Source of the DNA: CAZUCU01 sp964589635 | GTDB taxonomy: Bacteria; Patescibacteriota; Minisyncoccia; Phycocordibacterales; JAACPR01 | Length of the DNA stretch: 50,319 nt | Direction of reading: 5' to 3' | Assembly (NCBI GenBank): GCA_964589635.1 | Contig: CAZPRI010000001.1 | Coordinates: 1-50,319 of the forward strand | Part shown: positions 17,826-24,971 of the stretch, piece by piece | Layout of the letters: every line of letters starts with the position of its first letter | How positions within the stretch are numbered: the first letter of the stretch is position 1 | Notes under the pieces: model-generated | Told to the model about the DNA's origin: nothing | The model's database searches: none | Seen by the model: only the letters and a program-made list of their open reading frames with translations | Translations under genes and position numbers: made by a program

Positions 17826-18644
17826 ATGAAAATCTTTCAAAAAACAGTCTTGTTCTCTTTATTATTTATTCTTTTTGTTCCTTTTGTTTCGAGTGCAGAA
17901 GAATCAGCAAATAAAAATGATATTTATTTAAGTGGTGACATTGATTCAAAGGTTCACGTTATCACATACATAGACTTTGAGAGCCCTTTTGCAGATAAAT
18001 TTAATACTACAGTTAAAAGTTTAATTGATGAGTATGATGAGGATGATGTATCTTTTCTCTATAGATTTCTTCACTTAACTGGAATCTATCCTAAAGCAGA
18101 AGAAAGAATACAGGCTTTTATGTGCATGTTGGATATTGGTGATAGTGATGAGAAAATCGAATATTTAGACAGGGTATTCGGAGCGGTATCAACTGATGAA
18201 CATGAGGTAGAAGAGGTTGATCTAGATAGCTCAGATTTTGAAGATTGTTTAGAAAGTAATAAATACCTGAAAGAGATATCAGAAAATACAGATATGTATA
18301 TGAATGAGTTTAGAAAAGATTCTCAGTTTGGAATACCTCATACATCTATTTTTATTGGCAATAGTTTTGAAGCTAACATAAGAGGTGCAGTTCCAAAGAA
18401 TGAAGCAGAAAGAGTAATTGATCTAGTATTAAAGATCGATAATGACGATCATGAAGATGACGACGACGATAAGGAACATGTTGATAAATATGACGATGAG
18501 TATGAAGATGACGACAATATGGAACATGAGGACGTGAATCTTTCAGCTTCAGAGATTTCATTCCTAATTGAAACTATTTTTGGAAAAAACTCAGATGTTT
18601 ATAAGTTTATACAGTTGCTAATTCAGGTTGGAGTGATTAAATAA
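17826..18644 (+). CDS. Exported DsbA-like thioredoxin-fold protein lacking the catalytic cysteines
   Basis: This 272-aa protein has a signal peptide (residues 1-24, ending SSAEE). Residues 35-200 follow the DsbA/Thioredoxin_4 pattern: VHVITYIDFESPFADKFNTT aligns with the usual DFxCPFC active-site segment, and GIPHTSIFIGN aligns with the cis-proline loop. Both active-site cysteines are replaced (SPFA instead of CPxC), so disulfide chemistry by that motif is not possible. Residues about 200-235 are an Asp/Glu/His-rich stretch that could bind metal. The last 15 residues are hydrophobic (FIQLLIQVGVI). A structural or metal-binding role in the envelope is inference. Confidence 0.75.
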   Translation: MKIFQKTVLFSLLFILFVPFVSSAEESANKNDIYLSGDIDSKVHVITYIDFESPFADKFNTTVKSLIDEYDEDDVSFLYRFLHLTGIYPKAEERIQAFMCMLDIGDSDEKIEYLDRVFGAVSTDEHEVEEVDLDSSDFEDCLESNKYLKEISENTDMYMNEFRKDSQFGIPHTSIFIGNSFEANIRGAVPKNEAERVIDLVLKIDNDDHEDDDDDKEHVDKYDDEYEDDDNMEHEDVNLSASEISFLIETIFGKNSDVYKFIQLLIQVGVIK

Positions 18645-18703
18645 AATACGTTGATATTCCTACTCTTTTCCAAGGTTGGACCTTAGAAAATAAATTAGTT
18701 CAA

Positions 18704-18733
18704 TAAAAAAGCGGCCCTTCGGGCCGCTTTTTG
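18704..18733 (+). terminator. Terminator after the DsbA-like gene
   Basis: The hairpin GCGGCCC, loop TTC, GGGCCGC is flanked by A6 and T5. Confidence 0.9.
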
Positions 18734-18839
18734 TTTATATATTGTCCTTAATACTCAGCCCGAAACAAACAATAAATCATATTTTGTATCTAAAATTAGT
18801 AAAATATGTTCTACATAATGACTTCCGGTGTATAAGTGC

Positions 18840-18867
18840 TTGACTTTAAGTTCCTATTTGATAGTAT
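18840..18867 (+). promoter_or_regulatory. Promoter of the rpsS-rplE unit
   Basis: TTGACT and TAGTAT are separated by 16 bases. The short leader contains a hairpin AAGCTC (18873-18878) with GAGCTT (18886-18891) followed by TTTATTTT. It would sit at the very 5' end of the transcript. Confidence 0.65.
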
Positions 18868-18909
18868 TTCACAAGCTCTAATTCGGAGCTTTTTATTTTC
18901 AAAGAATTT

Positions 18910-19239
18910 ATGACAAGATCCATTAAAAAAGGTCCATATGTGGACGACAGACTTCTAAAAAAACTTGAAGGGAAAAAACCAATTGAAACTGGTGTTATTA
19001 AGACATGGTCAAGAAATGCCGAGATTTCTCCAGATATGGTTGGTTTTACTTTTGGTGTTCATAACGGTAGAGTTCATAATAACGTTCTTGTAACAGAAGA
19101 AATGGTAGGTCATGTGTTAGGAGAATTCTCTCCTACAAAAAAATTCCTGAGACACGGAGGTAAGATGCAAAAAGAACTTGATCAGAACAAAAGGGAGGCC
19201 GAAATTACAGCTGCAAAAGCTGCAAAATCTGCAAAATAA
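18910..19239 (+). CDS. rpsS: Ribosomal protein S19 (uS19)
   Basis: This 30S head protein contacts S13 and the A-site tRNA region. The family signature runs from MTRSIKKGPYVDDRLLKKL, through TWSRNAEISPDMVGFTFGVHNG, to GEFSPTKKFLRHGG. At 109 aa it carries about 15 extra C-terminal residues rich in Lys and Ala. It opens a nine-gene ribosomal unit with its own promoter. Confidence 0.97.
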   Translation: MTRSIKKGPYVDDRLLKKLEGKKPIETGVIKTWSRNAEISPDMVGFTFGVHNGRVHNNVLVTEEMVGHVLGEFSPTKKFLRHGGKMQKELDQNKREAEITAAKAAKSAK

Positions 19240-19250
19240 ATTCATAAACA

Positions 19251-19703
19251 ATGACAAAGGCATTATTAAAAAATTATAGACAATCACCAAGAAAAGTAAG
19301 ACTAATTGCTGACTCTATTAGAGGTAAAAAAATTAACGATGCTTTAAATGCTCTACAATTTATGCCAAAAAGAGCTGCTGAACCTATGAAAAAACTTTTA
19401 GAATCAGCTATTGCTAATGCAAAAGATAATTCAGTTGATCTTACAGATTTAATAGTAAAAGAAATTACTGTTGATGATGGACCAACCCTAAAAAGATCAA
19501 TGCCAAAATGGAGAGGGACTGCTCACCCAATTAGAAAGAGAACTAGTCATGTTAATCTCTTTCTTGCCGTAAAAGAATCAAAAAAAGAAAATAAAAAATC
19601 TGAAATAAAGAAAGAAACTAAAGTTGTAGCAAAGAAAACAGTTAAAAAAGCTCCTGCTAAAAAAACTGTAGCTAAAAAGAAGATAAATAAAGATAAGAAA
19701 TAA
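19251..19703 (+). CDS. rplV: Ribosomal protein L22 (uL22) with lysine-rich C-terminal tail
   Basis: L22 lines the exit tunnel. The core (NYRQSPRKVRLIADSIRGK to PKWRGTAHPIRKRTSH) occupies the first 105 residues. About 43 more residues form a Lys/Ala/Thr/Val tail with repeated KK and AKK motifs, similar in style to the N-terminal extension of L23 in this window. The total is 150 aa against about 110. It lies between rpsS and rpsC with spacers of 11 and 3 bases. Confidence 0.95.
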   Translation: MTKALLKNYRQSPRKVRLIADSIRGKKINDALNALQFMPKRAAEPMKKLLESAIANAKDNSVDLTDLIVKEITVDDGPTLKRSMPKWRGTAHPIRKRTSHVNLFLAVKESKKENKKSEIKKETKVVAKKTVKKAPAKKTVAKKKINKDKK

Positions 19704-19706
19704 TTT

Positions 19707-20366
19707 ATGTCACATACAGTACACCCATATGCACACAGAATCGGAATACTAAGAGATTGGAAATCTCGATGGTTTGGTGATAATAAGAAGTACAGAGAAT
19801 ATCTAAAAGCAGATATTCTGATAAGGCTCTTCCTAGAAGAGAGACTTGCTGATATGCATGTTGCAGATATTATTATTGATAGAAGCAAAAAAGGACTACG
19901 ATTGATCATAAAATCTTCAAGGCCAGGTCTTATTATTGGTAGAAGTGGAGAAGGTCTAGAAAAAACAAGACTTGCTCTTGAAAAATTCATGAAGAAAAAA
20001 GATATTCATGATTCAGCTGCAGATTTAAAAATTGAAATAGAAGAGGTTAGATCACCAGAAGCTGATGCTAAATTGGTTGGTCTTATGGTAAAGGAGGCTA
20101 TTGAAAAGAGAATGGCATTCAGAAGAGTTTTAAAACAAACAGTAGACAAGGTGATGGCAAACAGAGAGGTTCAGGGAGTTAGGATTAGAATCGGAGGTAG
20201 ATTGAACGGAGCTGATATGGCTAGAACTGAAGAAATTAAGAAGGGTAGAATTCCTTTGCAAACACTAAGGGCAGACATTGATTTTGCTAGAGTAAGAGCA
20301 AATATCCCACAAGGAGTACTTGGTATTAAGGTGTGGATTTATAGAGGTGATATTTTTAACAAATAA
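19707..20366 (+). CDS. rpsC: Ribosomal protein S3 (uS3)
   Basis: S3 is part of the mRNA entry site helicase. The 219-aa length is normal. The KH-type segment SRPGLIIGRSGEGLEKTR is present near residues 72-89. The C-terminal domain has RIRIGGRLNGADMARTEEIKKG and GVLGIKVWIYRGD. It is placed between rplV and rplP as in most bacteria. Confidence 0.97.
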   Translation: MSHTVHPYAHRIGILRDWKSRWFGDNKKYREYLKADILIRLFLEERLADMHVADIIIDRSKKGLRLIIKSSRPGLIIGRSGEGLEKTRLALEKFMKKKDIHDSAADLKIEIEEVRSPEADAKLVGLMVKEAIEKRMAFRRVLKQTVDKVMANREVQGVRIRIGGRLNGADMARTEEIKKGRIPLQTLRADIDFARVRANIPQGVLGIKVWIYRGDIFNK

Positions 20367-20371
20367 GGCTT

Positions 20372-20794
20372 ATGTTATTCCCAAAGAAAGTAAAACACAG
20401 AAAATGGCAAACAGGTAGAATGAACGATGAGAAGCGGACAAGATCTTCTACTAAGGGAGCCTCAGTATCTTTTGGAGAGTTTGGTCTTAAAGCTATAACT
20501 CAAAAACGGGTTAAATCAAATCAGATCGAAGCAGGAAGAAGAGCTATGTCACGACATCTAGGAAAAGTTGGTAAGACATGGACTAGAATTTTCCCAGATA
20601 GACCTTTTACAAAAAAACCTTCTGAAGTGAAGATGGGAAAGGGAAAGGGAGACCCACAAGGATTTGAGGTTGATGTTTTTCCAGGAAGAATTATCTTCGA
20701 AGTCGACGGAGTACCTGAAGATGTTGCTAGAGAAGCTTTGAGAAAAGCAGGAACAAAGCTTCCAGTAAAGACTAAGATTGTTGCAAGAGATTAA
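20372..20794 (+). CDS. rplP: Ribosomal protein L16 (uL16)
   Basis: L16 contacts the A-site tRNA elbow. The 140 aa include the start MLFPKKVKHRKWQ, the central RRAMSRHLGKVGKTWTRIFP and the loop KMGKGKGDPQGFEVDVFPGR. The ATG is preceded by GGCTT with no Shine-Dalgarno sequence; the same GCTTATG context recurs at rpmC, rplN and secY. Confidence 0.97.
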   Translation: MLFPKKVKHRKWQTGRMNDEKRTRSSTKGASVSFGEFGLKAITQKRVKSNQIEAGRRAMSRHLGKVGKTWTRIFPDRPFTKKPSEVKMGKGKGDPQGFEVDVFPGRIIFEVDGVPEDVAREALRKAGTKLPVKTKIVARD

Positions 20795-20818
20795 AAATTG
20801 TGTAAAGTAGTAAAGCTT

Positions 20819-21007
20819 ATGAAAGATCTTAAAAAAATGACAGAAGCAGATTTGAAGAAAAATTTGGAGGAGAAACGAAAATCTCTTATGGATTTGAGAT
20901 TCAATATGACTGGTTCAGCAAAAAGGGGTTCAAAGGAAGCATCTACTTTAAAAAGAGATATCGCAAAACTTCTTACAGAACAAGGTCTAAGAACTAAGAA
21001 ATCATAA
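20819..21007 (+). CDS. rpmC: Ribosomal protein L29 (uL29)
   Basis: This small helical protein sits near the tunnel exit. I take the ATG at 20819 (MKDLKKMTEADLKKNLEEKR), giving 62 aa; an upstream TTG at 20798 would add seven residues not typical of the family. LMDLRFNMTGSAKRGSKEAS matches the L29 second helix. It lies between rplP and rpsQ in the standard order. Confidence 0.93.
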   Translation: MKDLKKMTEADLKKNLEEKRKSLMDLRFNMTGSAKRGSKEASTLKRDIAKLLTEQGLRTKKS

Positions 21008-21008
21008 T

Positions 21009-21275
21009 ATGAAATTAAAGAAAGATACAAAAGAAAAGGAGATGGTAAATTCAGGAAAAGTTCTTAGTGGTGTTGTTGTATCTGATAAGATGGATAAAAC
21101 GGTTGTTGTTGAGGTTCAAAGATATTTCAAACATCCTGTATACGGAAAGTTTGTAAAGATGAGAAAAAAATACAAGGCTCATGATGAGTTGAATGAAAAG
21201 AAAGTGGGGGACAAGGTAGAAATTGTAGAGACAAAACCTATCTCAAAAGATAAAAGATTTACAGTAAAGAAATAG
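21009..21275 (+). CDS. rpsQ: Ribosomal protein S17 (uS17)
   Basis: This 88-aa OB-fold protein binds 16S rRNA helices 7 and 11. The core GVVVSDKMDKTVVVEVQRYF and HPVYGKF is diagnostic, and ISKDKRFTV closes it. The ATG follows the rpmC stop by one base, which suggests coupled translation. Confidence 0.96.
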   Translation: MKLKKDTKEKEMVNSGKVLSGVVVSDKMDKTVVVEVQRYFKHPVYGKFVKMRKKYKAHDELNEKKVGDKVEIVETKPISKDKRFTVKK

Positions 21276-21278
21276 CTT

Positions 21279-21650
21279 ATGTTACAAACACAATCAATAG
21301 TAATAATCACAGATAACTCAGGAGCCAAAATTGGTAGAATTTTTAAAGTTCTTGGAGGATCAAAAAGAAGATATGCTCAAATAGGAGATCTTGTGGTACT
21401 TTCTGTACAAAAGGCAGAGCCAAGAAAATCTATCAAGAAGAAAGATGTTGTTGTTGGTGTTGTTGTAAGACAGAAGAAAGCTTTTAGAAGAAAAGATGGT
21501 TCTTATATTAGATTTGATGAAAACTCAGTAGTGATTGTTAACAAGGAATCAAAAGAACCAGTTGCGAACAGAGTTTTTGGACCAGTTCCAAGAGAACTAT
21601 CTGAGATGGGTTACCAAAAGATATCAGGTATGGCACCAGAAGTAATTTAA
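21279..21650 (+). CDS. rplN: Ribosomal protein L14 (uL14)
   Basis: This 123-aa protein of the subunit interface has DNSGAKIGRIFKVLGG near the start, then IGDLVVLSVQKAEPR and the C-terminal VFGPVPRELSEMGYQKI. It is one of the most conserved proteins of the operon and is normal in length. GCTT precedes the ATG. Confidence 0.97.
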   Translation: MLQTQSIVIITDNSGAKIGRIFKVLGGSKRRYAQIGDLVVLSVQKAEPRKSIKKKDVVVGVVVRQKKAFRRKDGSYIRFDENSVVIVNKESKEPVANRVFGPVPRELSEMGYQKISGMAPEVI

Positions 21651-21659
21651 TAAGATATT

Positions 21660-21971
21660 ATGAAAATCAAGAAAGGAGACAATGTAATAGTGTTAACAGG
21701 AAAAGATAAGGGTAAAACTGGAAAGGTTTTAAAGGCTCTTCCTCTTGATGGTAAAGTTATTATTGAAGGTATTAACATTTCAAAAAAACACTCAAAAAAT
21801 AGATTTTCTGGAGACAAGAAGGGTGAAATTATTGAGATTACTATGCCAATAGAAGTTTCAAACGTTGCTATTTTAGACCCAAAAGACAAAAAACCTACAA
21901 GAATTGGTTATAAGGTTGTTGATGGTAAAAAAATTAGAATTGCCAAGAGATCAGGACAAGAAATTAAATAG
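21660..21971 (+). CDS. rplX: Ribosomal protein L24 (uL24)
   Basis: This assembly-initiator protein is 103 aa. The KOW motif KKGDNVIVLTGKDKGKTGKV is at the N-terminus, followed by GINISKKHSK, and MPIEVSNVAILDPKDKKPTR near residue 60. It sits 9 bases after rplN. Confidence 0.96.
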   Translation: MKIKKGDNVIVLTGKDKGKTGKVLKALPLDGKVIIEGINISKKHSKNRFSGDKKGEIIEITMPIEVSNVAILDPKDKKPTRIGYKVVDGKKIRIAKRSGQEIK

Positions 21972-21996
21972 AGCAAATCATTTTAAATAAAATATC

Positions 21997-22545
21997 ATGG
22001 AAAAAATTATAGACAAACAAAAAAAAGCATTTGAAGCACTGAAAGACAAATTTGGATATACAAATGTTATGCAAGCACCAAAACTTGAGAAAGTTGTTGT
22101 ATCTGTTGGAGTTGGTTCAATTGTTACAGACAAAAGAAAGGTTCAACTTATTCCAGAAAAACTTGAAAAGATAACAGGACAAAAGGCTCTTATGAGACCA
22201 GCAAAGAAGTCTATTGCTACTTTCAAGGTTAGAGAAGGTCAGGTGTCTGGTTACCAGACAACACTACGAGGTAAAATGATGACAGACTTCCTTGATAAGC
22301 TTGTAAACGTTGCCTTGCCTCGAACTAGGGACTTTAGAGGGATAAAAAGAGAGGGAGCTGATGAAATGGGTAACTACTCATTAGGAATCAAGGAGAACTC
22401 AATTTTCCCAGAAACTTCAGATGAGGACATTAGAGATATTTTTGGTATGTCTATTACAATAGTAACTTCTGCAAAGAGTGAAAAAGAAGTTGTCGCCTTT
22501 CTTGAATTCCTAGGATTCCCATTCAAAAAAGAAGAACAAGCATAA
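21997..22545 (+). CDS. rplE: Ribosomal protein L5 (uL5)
   Basis: L5 binds 5S rRNA. At 182 aa it has the usual motifs: KVVVSVGVGS, KKSIATFKVREGQ, TLRGKMMTDFLDKLV, and LPRTRDFRGI. It is the last gene of the unit. In most bacteria rpsN follows immediately, but here a terminator and two opposite-strand genes intervene. Confidence 0.97.
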   Translation: MEKIIDKQKKAFEALKDKFGYTNVMQAPKLEKVVVSVGVGSIVTDKRKVQLIPEKLEKITGQKALMRPAKKSIATFKVREGQVSGYQTTLRGKMMTDFLDKLVNVALPRTRDFRGIKREGADEMGNYSLGIKENSIFPETSDEDIRDIFGMSITIVTSAKSEKEVVAFLEFLGFPFKKEEQA

Positions 22546-22562
22546 AATTTTAATAAGAAATA

Positions 22563-22599
22563 GAAAACACCGTACTTGTCCCACAAGTACGGTGTTTTT
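22563..22599. terminator. Bidirectional terminator between rplE and the opposite-strand gene
   Basis: The 13-bp stem ACACCGTACTTGT with ACAAGTACGGTGT has a CCC loop, A4 before and T5 after. It can end both the rplE unit and the minus-strand 94-aa gene. Confidence 0.9.
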
Positions 22600-22621
22600 A
22601 AAACAGTCTTAAACTAGGGTT

Positions 22622-22906
22622 TCATTGTCTACAACCCTTGTTAGAGTCTACAACCCTTGTTAGACCTCCAATTTTATTCCGAATAATCAATTCAGAAAGT
22701 GACCAGTCCTCATTTACGAGACTCAGTAGTCTATGGGGCGTACCCTGAATACTTGTATGAGTCGCTACACCCTCTTCTTCTGTTGAGATTCCAATCAAGA
22801 TTGGAATACTGCTGGGTGAGAATGATAAGGCCATAAGTCTTTTCCTAAGTCTCCTCAGACAAAGATCGGATTTCTTGCTGTTTTTTTCTACAATTGTGTA
22901 TTTCAT
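22622..22906 (-). CDS. Small unrecognised protein inserted in the ribosomal cluster
   Basis: This 94-aa protein on the strand opposite to the ribosomal genes has no signal peptide or membrane helix. It has a basic N-terminal half (LCLRRLRKRL) and a central ILIGISTEEEGVATHTSIQG. Codon choice is more GC-rich than in the flanking ribosomal genes. Its last codons fall in a 19-bp tandem duplication, so the present C-terminus may be altered. The layout (short basic start, ISTEEE-like strand, GTP or GAP with a hydrophobic helix) loosely resembles the neighbouring 91-aa gene; a shared family is possible but unproven. Confidence 0.5.
   Translation of the reverse strand: MKYTIVEKNSKKSDLCLRRLRKRLMALSFSPSSIPILIGISTEEEGVATHTSIQGTPHRLLSLVNEDWSLSELIIRNKIGGLTRVVDSNKGCRQ
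22627..22664. repeat. 19-bp exact tandem duplication
   Basis: GTCTACAACCCTTGTTAGA occurs twice head to tail (22627-22645 and 22646-22664). Nineteen is not a multiple of three, so the duplication shifts the reading frame of the overlapping minus-strand gene. Confidence 0.95.
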
Positions 22907-22955
22907 TTTTTTGTGTTCTGTCCCAAATAGGATGTTACCACCTTTAGGTTAAAAG

Positions 22956-22984
22956 AAAAGGCCGAAGCGAAGCTTCGGCCTTAA
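22956..22984 (-). terminator. Terminator of the 91-aa minus-strand gene
   Basis: The hairpin AAGGCCGAAGC, loop, GCTTCGGCCTT lies directly after the stop codon. On the minus strand it is followed by TTTTCTTTT. Confidence 0.88.
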
Positions 22985-22985
22985 T

Positions 22986-23261
22986 CTACCTTAGGATGAT
23001 TTCAATCATCAAACCAGTACTAGGAAACCTTTTTAGGGGTATTTCGCCTATAATGATATCCAGTGCCTGTCTGAATGTCTCTAGGATAGAGTAGGGTGCT
23101 CCTACAAAATCTGTTTCAGTATTATCAGTCAAATCTCTGATTGAAAGAGTTACTTCAGAGTCTGGATGCTCCTCCTTTAGTTCTCGAAGTCTTAATAAGA
23201 CTTCTTCAGAATCATCAGATTTTAATTTTCCTGAGGTATATTCGAGTACGTATTTGTCCAT
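22986..23261 (-). CDS. Small unrecognised acidic protein
   Basis: This 91-aa protein has no signal peptide or membrane helix. It is acidic in the first half (SDDSEEVLLRLRELKEEHPD), has a beta-type SEVTLSIRDLTDN and a GAPYSILETFRQALDII helix. It has a good promoter (23287-23314) and, unlike the ribosomal genes, a Shine-Dalgarno-like AAAGGAT before the ATG. It stands alone between two terminators inside the split ribosomal cluster. The function is unknown. Confidence 0.55.
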   Translation of the reverse strand: MDKYVLEYTSGKLKSDDSEEVLLRLRELKEEHPDSEVTLSIRDLTDNTETDFVGAPYSILETFRQALDIIIGEIPLKRFPSTGLMIEIILR

Positions 23262-23286
23262 GTTTGGTTTATCCTTTCTACCTTAC

Positions 23287-23314
23287 ATAATATTCATTTA
23301 TGTAAAAAAGTAAA
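23287..23314 (-). promoter_or_regulatory. Promoter of the 91-aa minus-strand gene
   Basis: On the minus strand TTTACT and TATTAT are separated by 16 bases, giving a leader of roughly 20 bases. Confidence 0.55.
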
Positions 23315-23434
23315 TATATGGTTTATTTTATTTAATCACCCCTAATAAGTTCTTCTTATTAAGCCTTTATTTTAAACAAATAATAACCAAATTAGATTTA
23401 TACTTTATTGATATATTTAAAACCTATAAAAGCG

Positions 23435-23463
23435 TTGACTTTTATAATGTGCCCTGCTAATAT
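23435..23463 (+). promoter_or_regulatory. Promoter of the rpsN-secY unit
   Basis: TTGACT and TAATAT with upstream TGC (extended -10) are separated by 17 bases. The leader of about 30 bases is pyrimidine-rich just before the ATG. An alternative pair (TTGATA, TATAAT) lies slightly upstream. Confidence 0.65.
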
Positions 23464-23499
23464 ACCAGAACCCAATTTAAGGGCTTTTATTTTTTGAAT

Positions 23500-23685
23500 A
23501 TGGCAAAAAAATCAGTAATCGCAAGAGCAAAAAAAACACCTAAGTTTCAAAGCCGAGTCGTAAGACGGTGCTTTAAATGTGGAAGAAAAAGTGGATACAT
23601 GAGAGACTTCGATATGTGTAGAATTTGTTTTAGAGAATTAGCTAACGAAGGTAAGATCCCAGGAATTAAAAAATCATCATGGTAG
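23500..23685 (+). CDS. rpsN: Ribosomal protein S14, zinc-binding type (uS14)
   Basis: This short form of S14 is 61 aa. Two pairs of cysteines, CFKCG and CRIC, bind zinc. The start is the ATG at 23500 (MAKKSVIARAKK); a TTG two codons earlier is less likely. The end is KIPGIKKSSW. Its last 7 bases overlap rpsH. It starts a new transcript after the opposite-strand genes. Confidence 0.97.
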   Translation: MAKKSVIARAKKTPKFQSRVVRRCFKCGRKSGYMRDFDMCRICFRELANEGKIPGIKKSSW

Positions 23686-24071
23686 GAGATAAAATTTCAA
23701 ACTTAATAATAGGTCTAAAAAATGCTTACAATGCTAAGCACACTACTTTTGAACTTCCTTATACTAAAATGAACGAATCTATTTTAGAGGCTCTTAAAAA
23801 ACAAGGTTTTGTTTCTGACTTCAAACAAAAGGGAAAGGACCTTAAGAAAGAACTGTCTGTAACTTTAAAATATAAAGAAGGTGAAGCAGCTGTAACAGAC
23901 GTAAGAAGAGTTTCAAAGCAATCAAAGAGAGTTTATCTTGGATATAGAGATATTGTTCCAGTTAGACAAGGCTATGGAGTTACTATCATTTCAACACCAG
24001 CAGGTGTTATGACAGGAAAGGAAGCAAAGACTAAAAAACTTGGAGGAGAAGAATTATTTAAAATTTGGTAA
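23679..24071 (+). CDS. rpsH: Ribosomal protein S8 (uS8)
   Basis: This 130-aa central-domain protein binds 16S helix 21. Its motifs are DKISNLIIGLKNAYNAK at the start, RRVSKQSKRVYLGYRDI in the middle and GYGVTIISTPAGVMTGKEAK near the end. The ATG lies inside the rpsN stop region (ATGGTAG), so translation is likely coupled. Confidence 0.97.
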   Translation: MVGDKISNLIIGLKNAYNAKHTTFELPYTKMNESILEALKKQGFVSDFKQKGKDLKKELSVTLKYKEGEAAVTDVRRVSKQSKRVYLGYRDIVPVRQGYGVTIISTPAGVMTGKEAKTKKLGGEELFKIW

Positions 24072-24078
24072 TTATATT

Positions 24079-24612
24079 ATGTCTAGAATTGGAAAAAAAC
24101 CTATCGATATACCAGAAAAGACAGAAGTAACTGTTGAAGGTAATTTGATTACAGTAAAAGGGCCTCTAGGAGTTCTTACAAGAACTTTTAACAAGTTTGT
24201 GACCGTAGAAGTAAAAGATGGACAAGCTATCGTCTCTCCTGTTGGTGAATCAATCAAATCAAGAGCTTTTTGGGGAACATATGCATCACACATTAAAAAT
24301 ATGGTTGATGGTGTAAACCAAGCTTTTGTTAAGGAGCTTATTGTTGAAGGTGTGGGATATAAGTGGGCAGTACAAGGAGACAAAATTGTATTGAATATTG
24401 GTTTTTCACATCCTGTAGAATTATCTATTCCAGAAGGAATAACATGTGAAGTAGAAAAGAACAATCTTAAGATTTCAGGTACTGATAAAGAAAAGGTTGG
24501 AGAACTAGCTGCAACTATTAGATCAAAGAAAAAGCCAGAACCTTATAAAGGTAAAGGTATTAGATATGCTGGTGAAATTATTAGAAGAAAGGAAGGTAAG
24601 AAAGCCGCATAA
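24079..24612 (+). CDS. rplF: Ribosomal protein L6 (uL6)
   Basis: L6 lies near the GTPase centre. The ATG at 24079 (MSRIGKKPIDIPEKTEV) gives 177 aa and matches the family; a TTG 13 codons upstream is inside rpsH and unlikely. The C-terminal hallmark KKPEPYKGKGIRYAGEII is present. Confidence 0.97.
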   Translation: MSRIGKKPIDIPEKTEVTVEGNLITVKGPLGVLTRTFNKFVTVEVKDGQAIVSPVGESIKSRAFWGTYASHIKNMVDGVNQAFVKELIVEGVGYKWAVQGDKIVLNIGFSHPVELSIPEGITCEVEKNNLKISGTDKEKVGELAATIRSKKKPEPYKGKGIRYAGEIIRRKEGKKAA

Positions 24613-24621
24613 TAATTACTT

Positions 24622-24966
24622 ATGAATAAAACAAGAACAGAAAGAAGAAAAATAAGACAAAGAAGAGTACGATCAAAAGTTCAAGGTACTTCTGTTAAGC
24701 CACGACTGTCTGTGTTCAAATCAAACACTGCTGTTTATGCTCAAATAATTGATGATGAAAAAAAAGTAACATTAGCTGCTTGTGACTCAAGAAAAATTGA
24801 AGGAGAAGATATGACAGATAAAGCAAAAAAGGTTGGTGCTTCTGTTGCAAATGATTTACTTGCTAAAAAGATTGACACTGTTGTTTTTGACAGAGCGGGT
24901 TACAGATTCACTGGAATTGTGAAAAGTTTAGCAGATGGAGCCAGAGAAGCTGGACTAAAATTTTAA
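24622..24966 (+). CDS. rplR: Ribosomal protein L18 (uL18)
   Basis: This 5S rRNA-binding protein is 114 aa. RTERRKIRQRRVRSKVQGTS, then RLSVFKSNTAVYAQIID and the C-terminal FDRAGYRFTGIVKSLADGAR are all typical. It sits between rplF and rpsE. Confidence 0.97.
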   Translation: MNKTRTERRKIRQRRVRSKVQGTSVKPRLSVFKSNTAVYAQIIDDEKKVTLAACDSRKIEGEDMTDKAKKVGASVANDLLAKKIDTVVFDRAGYRFTGIVKSLADGAREAGLKF

Positions 24967-24971
24967 ATATT

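Noticed and set aside
18873..18899. Attenuator-type terminator in the rpsS leader
   Set aside because: The predicted transcript starts at or inside the hairpin, so it would be a 5'-end hairpin rather than a terminator; kept only as part of the promoter note.
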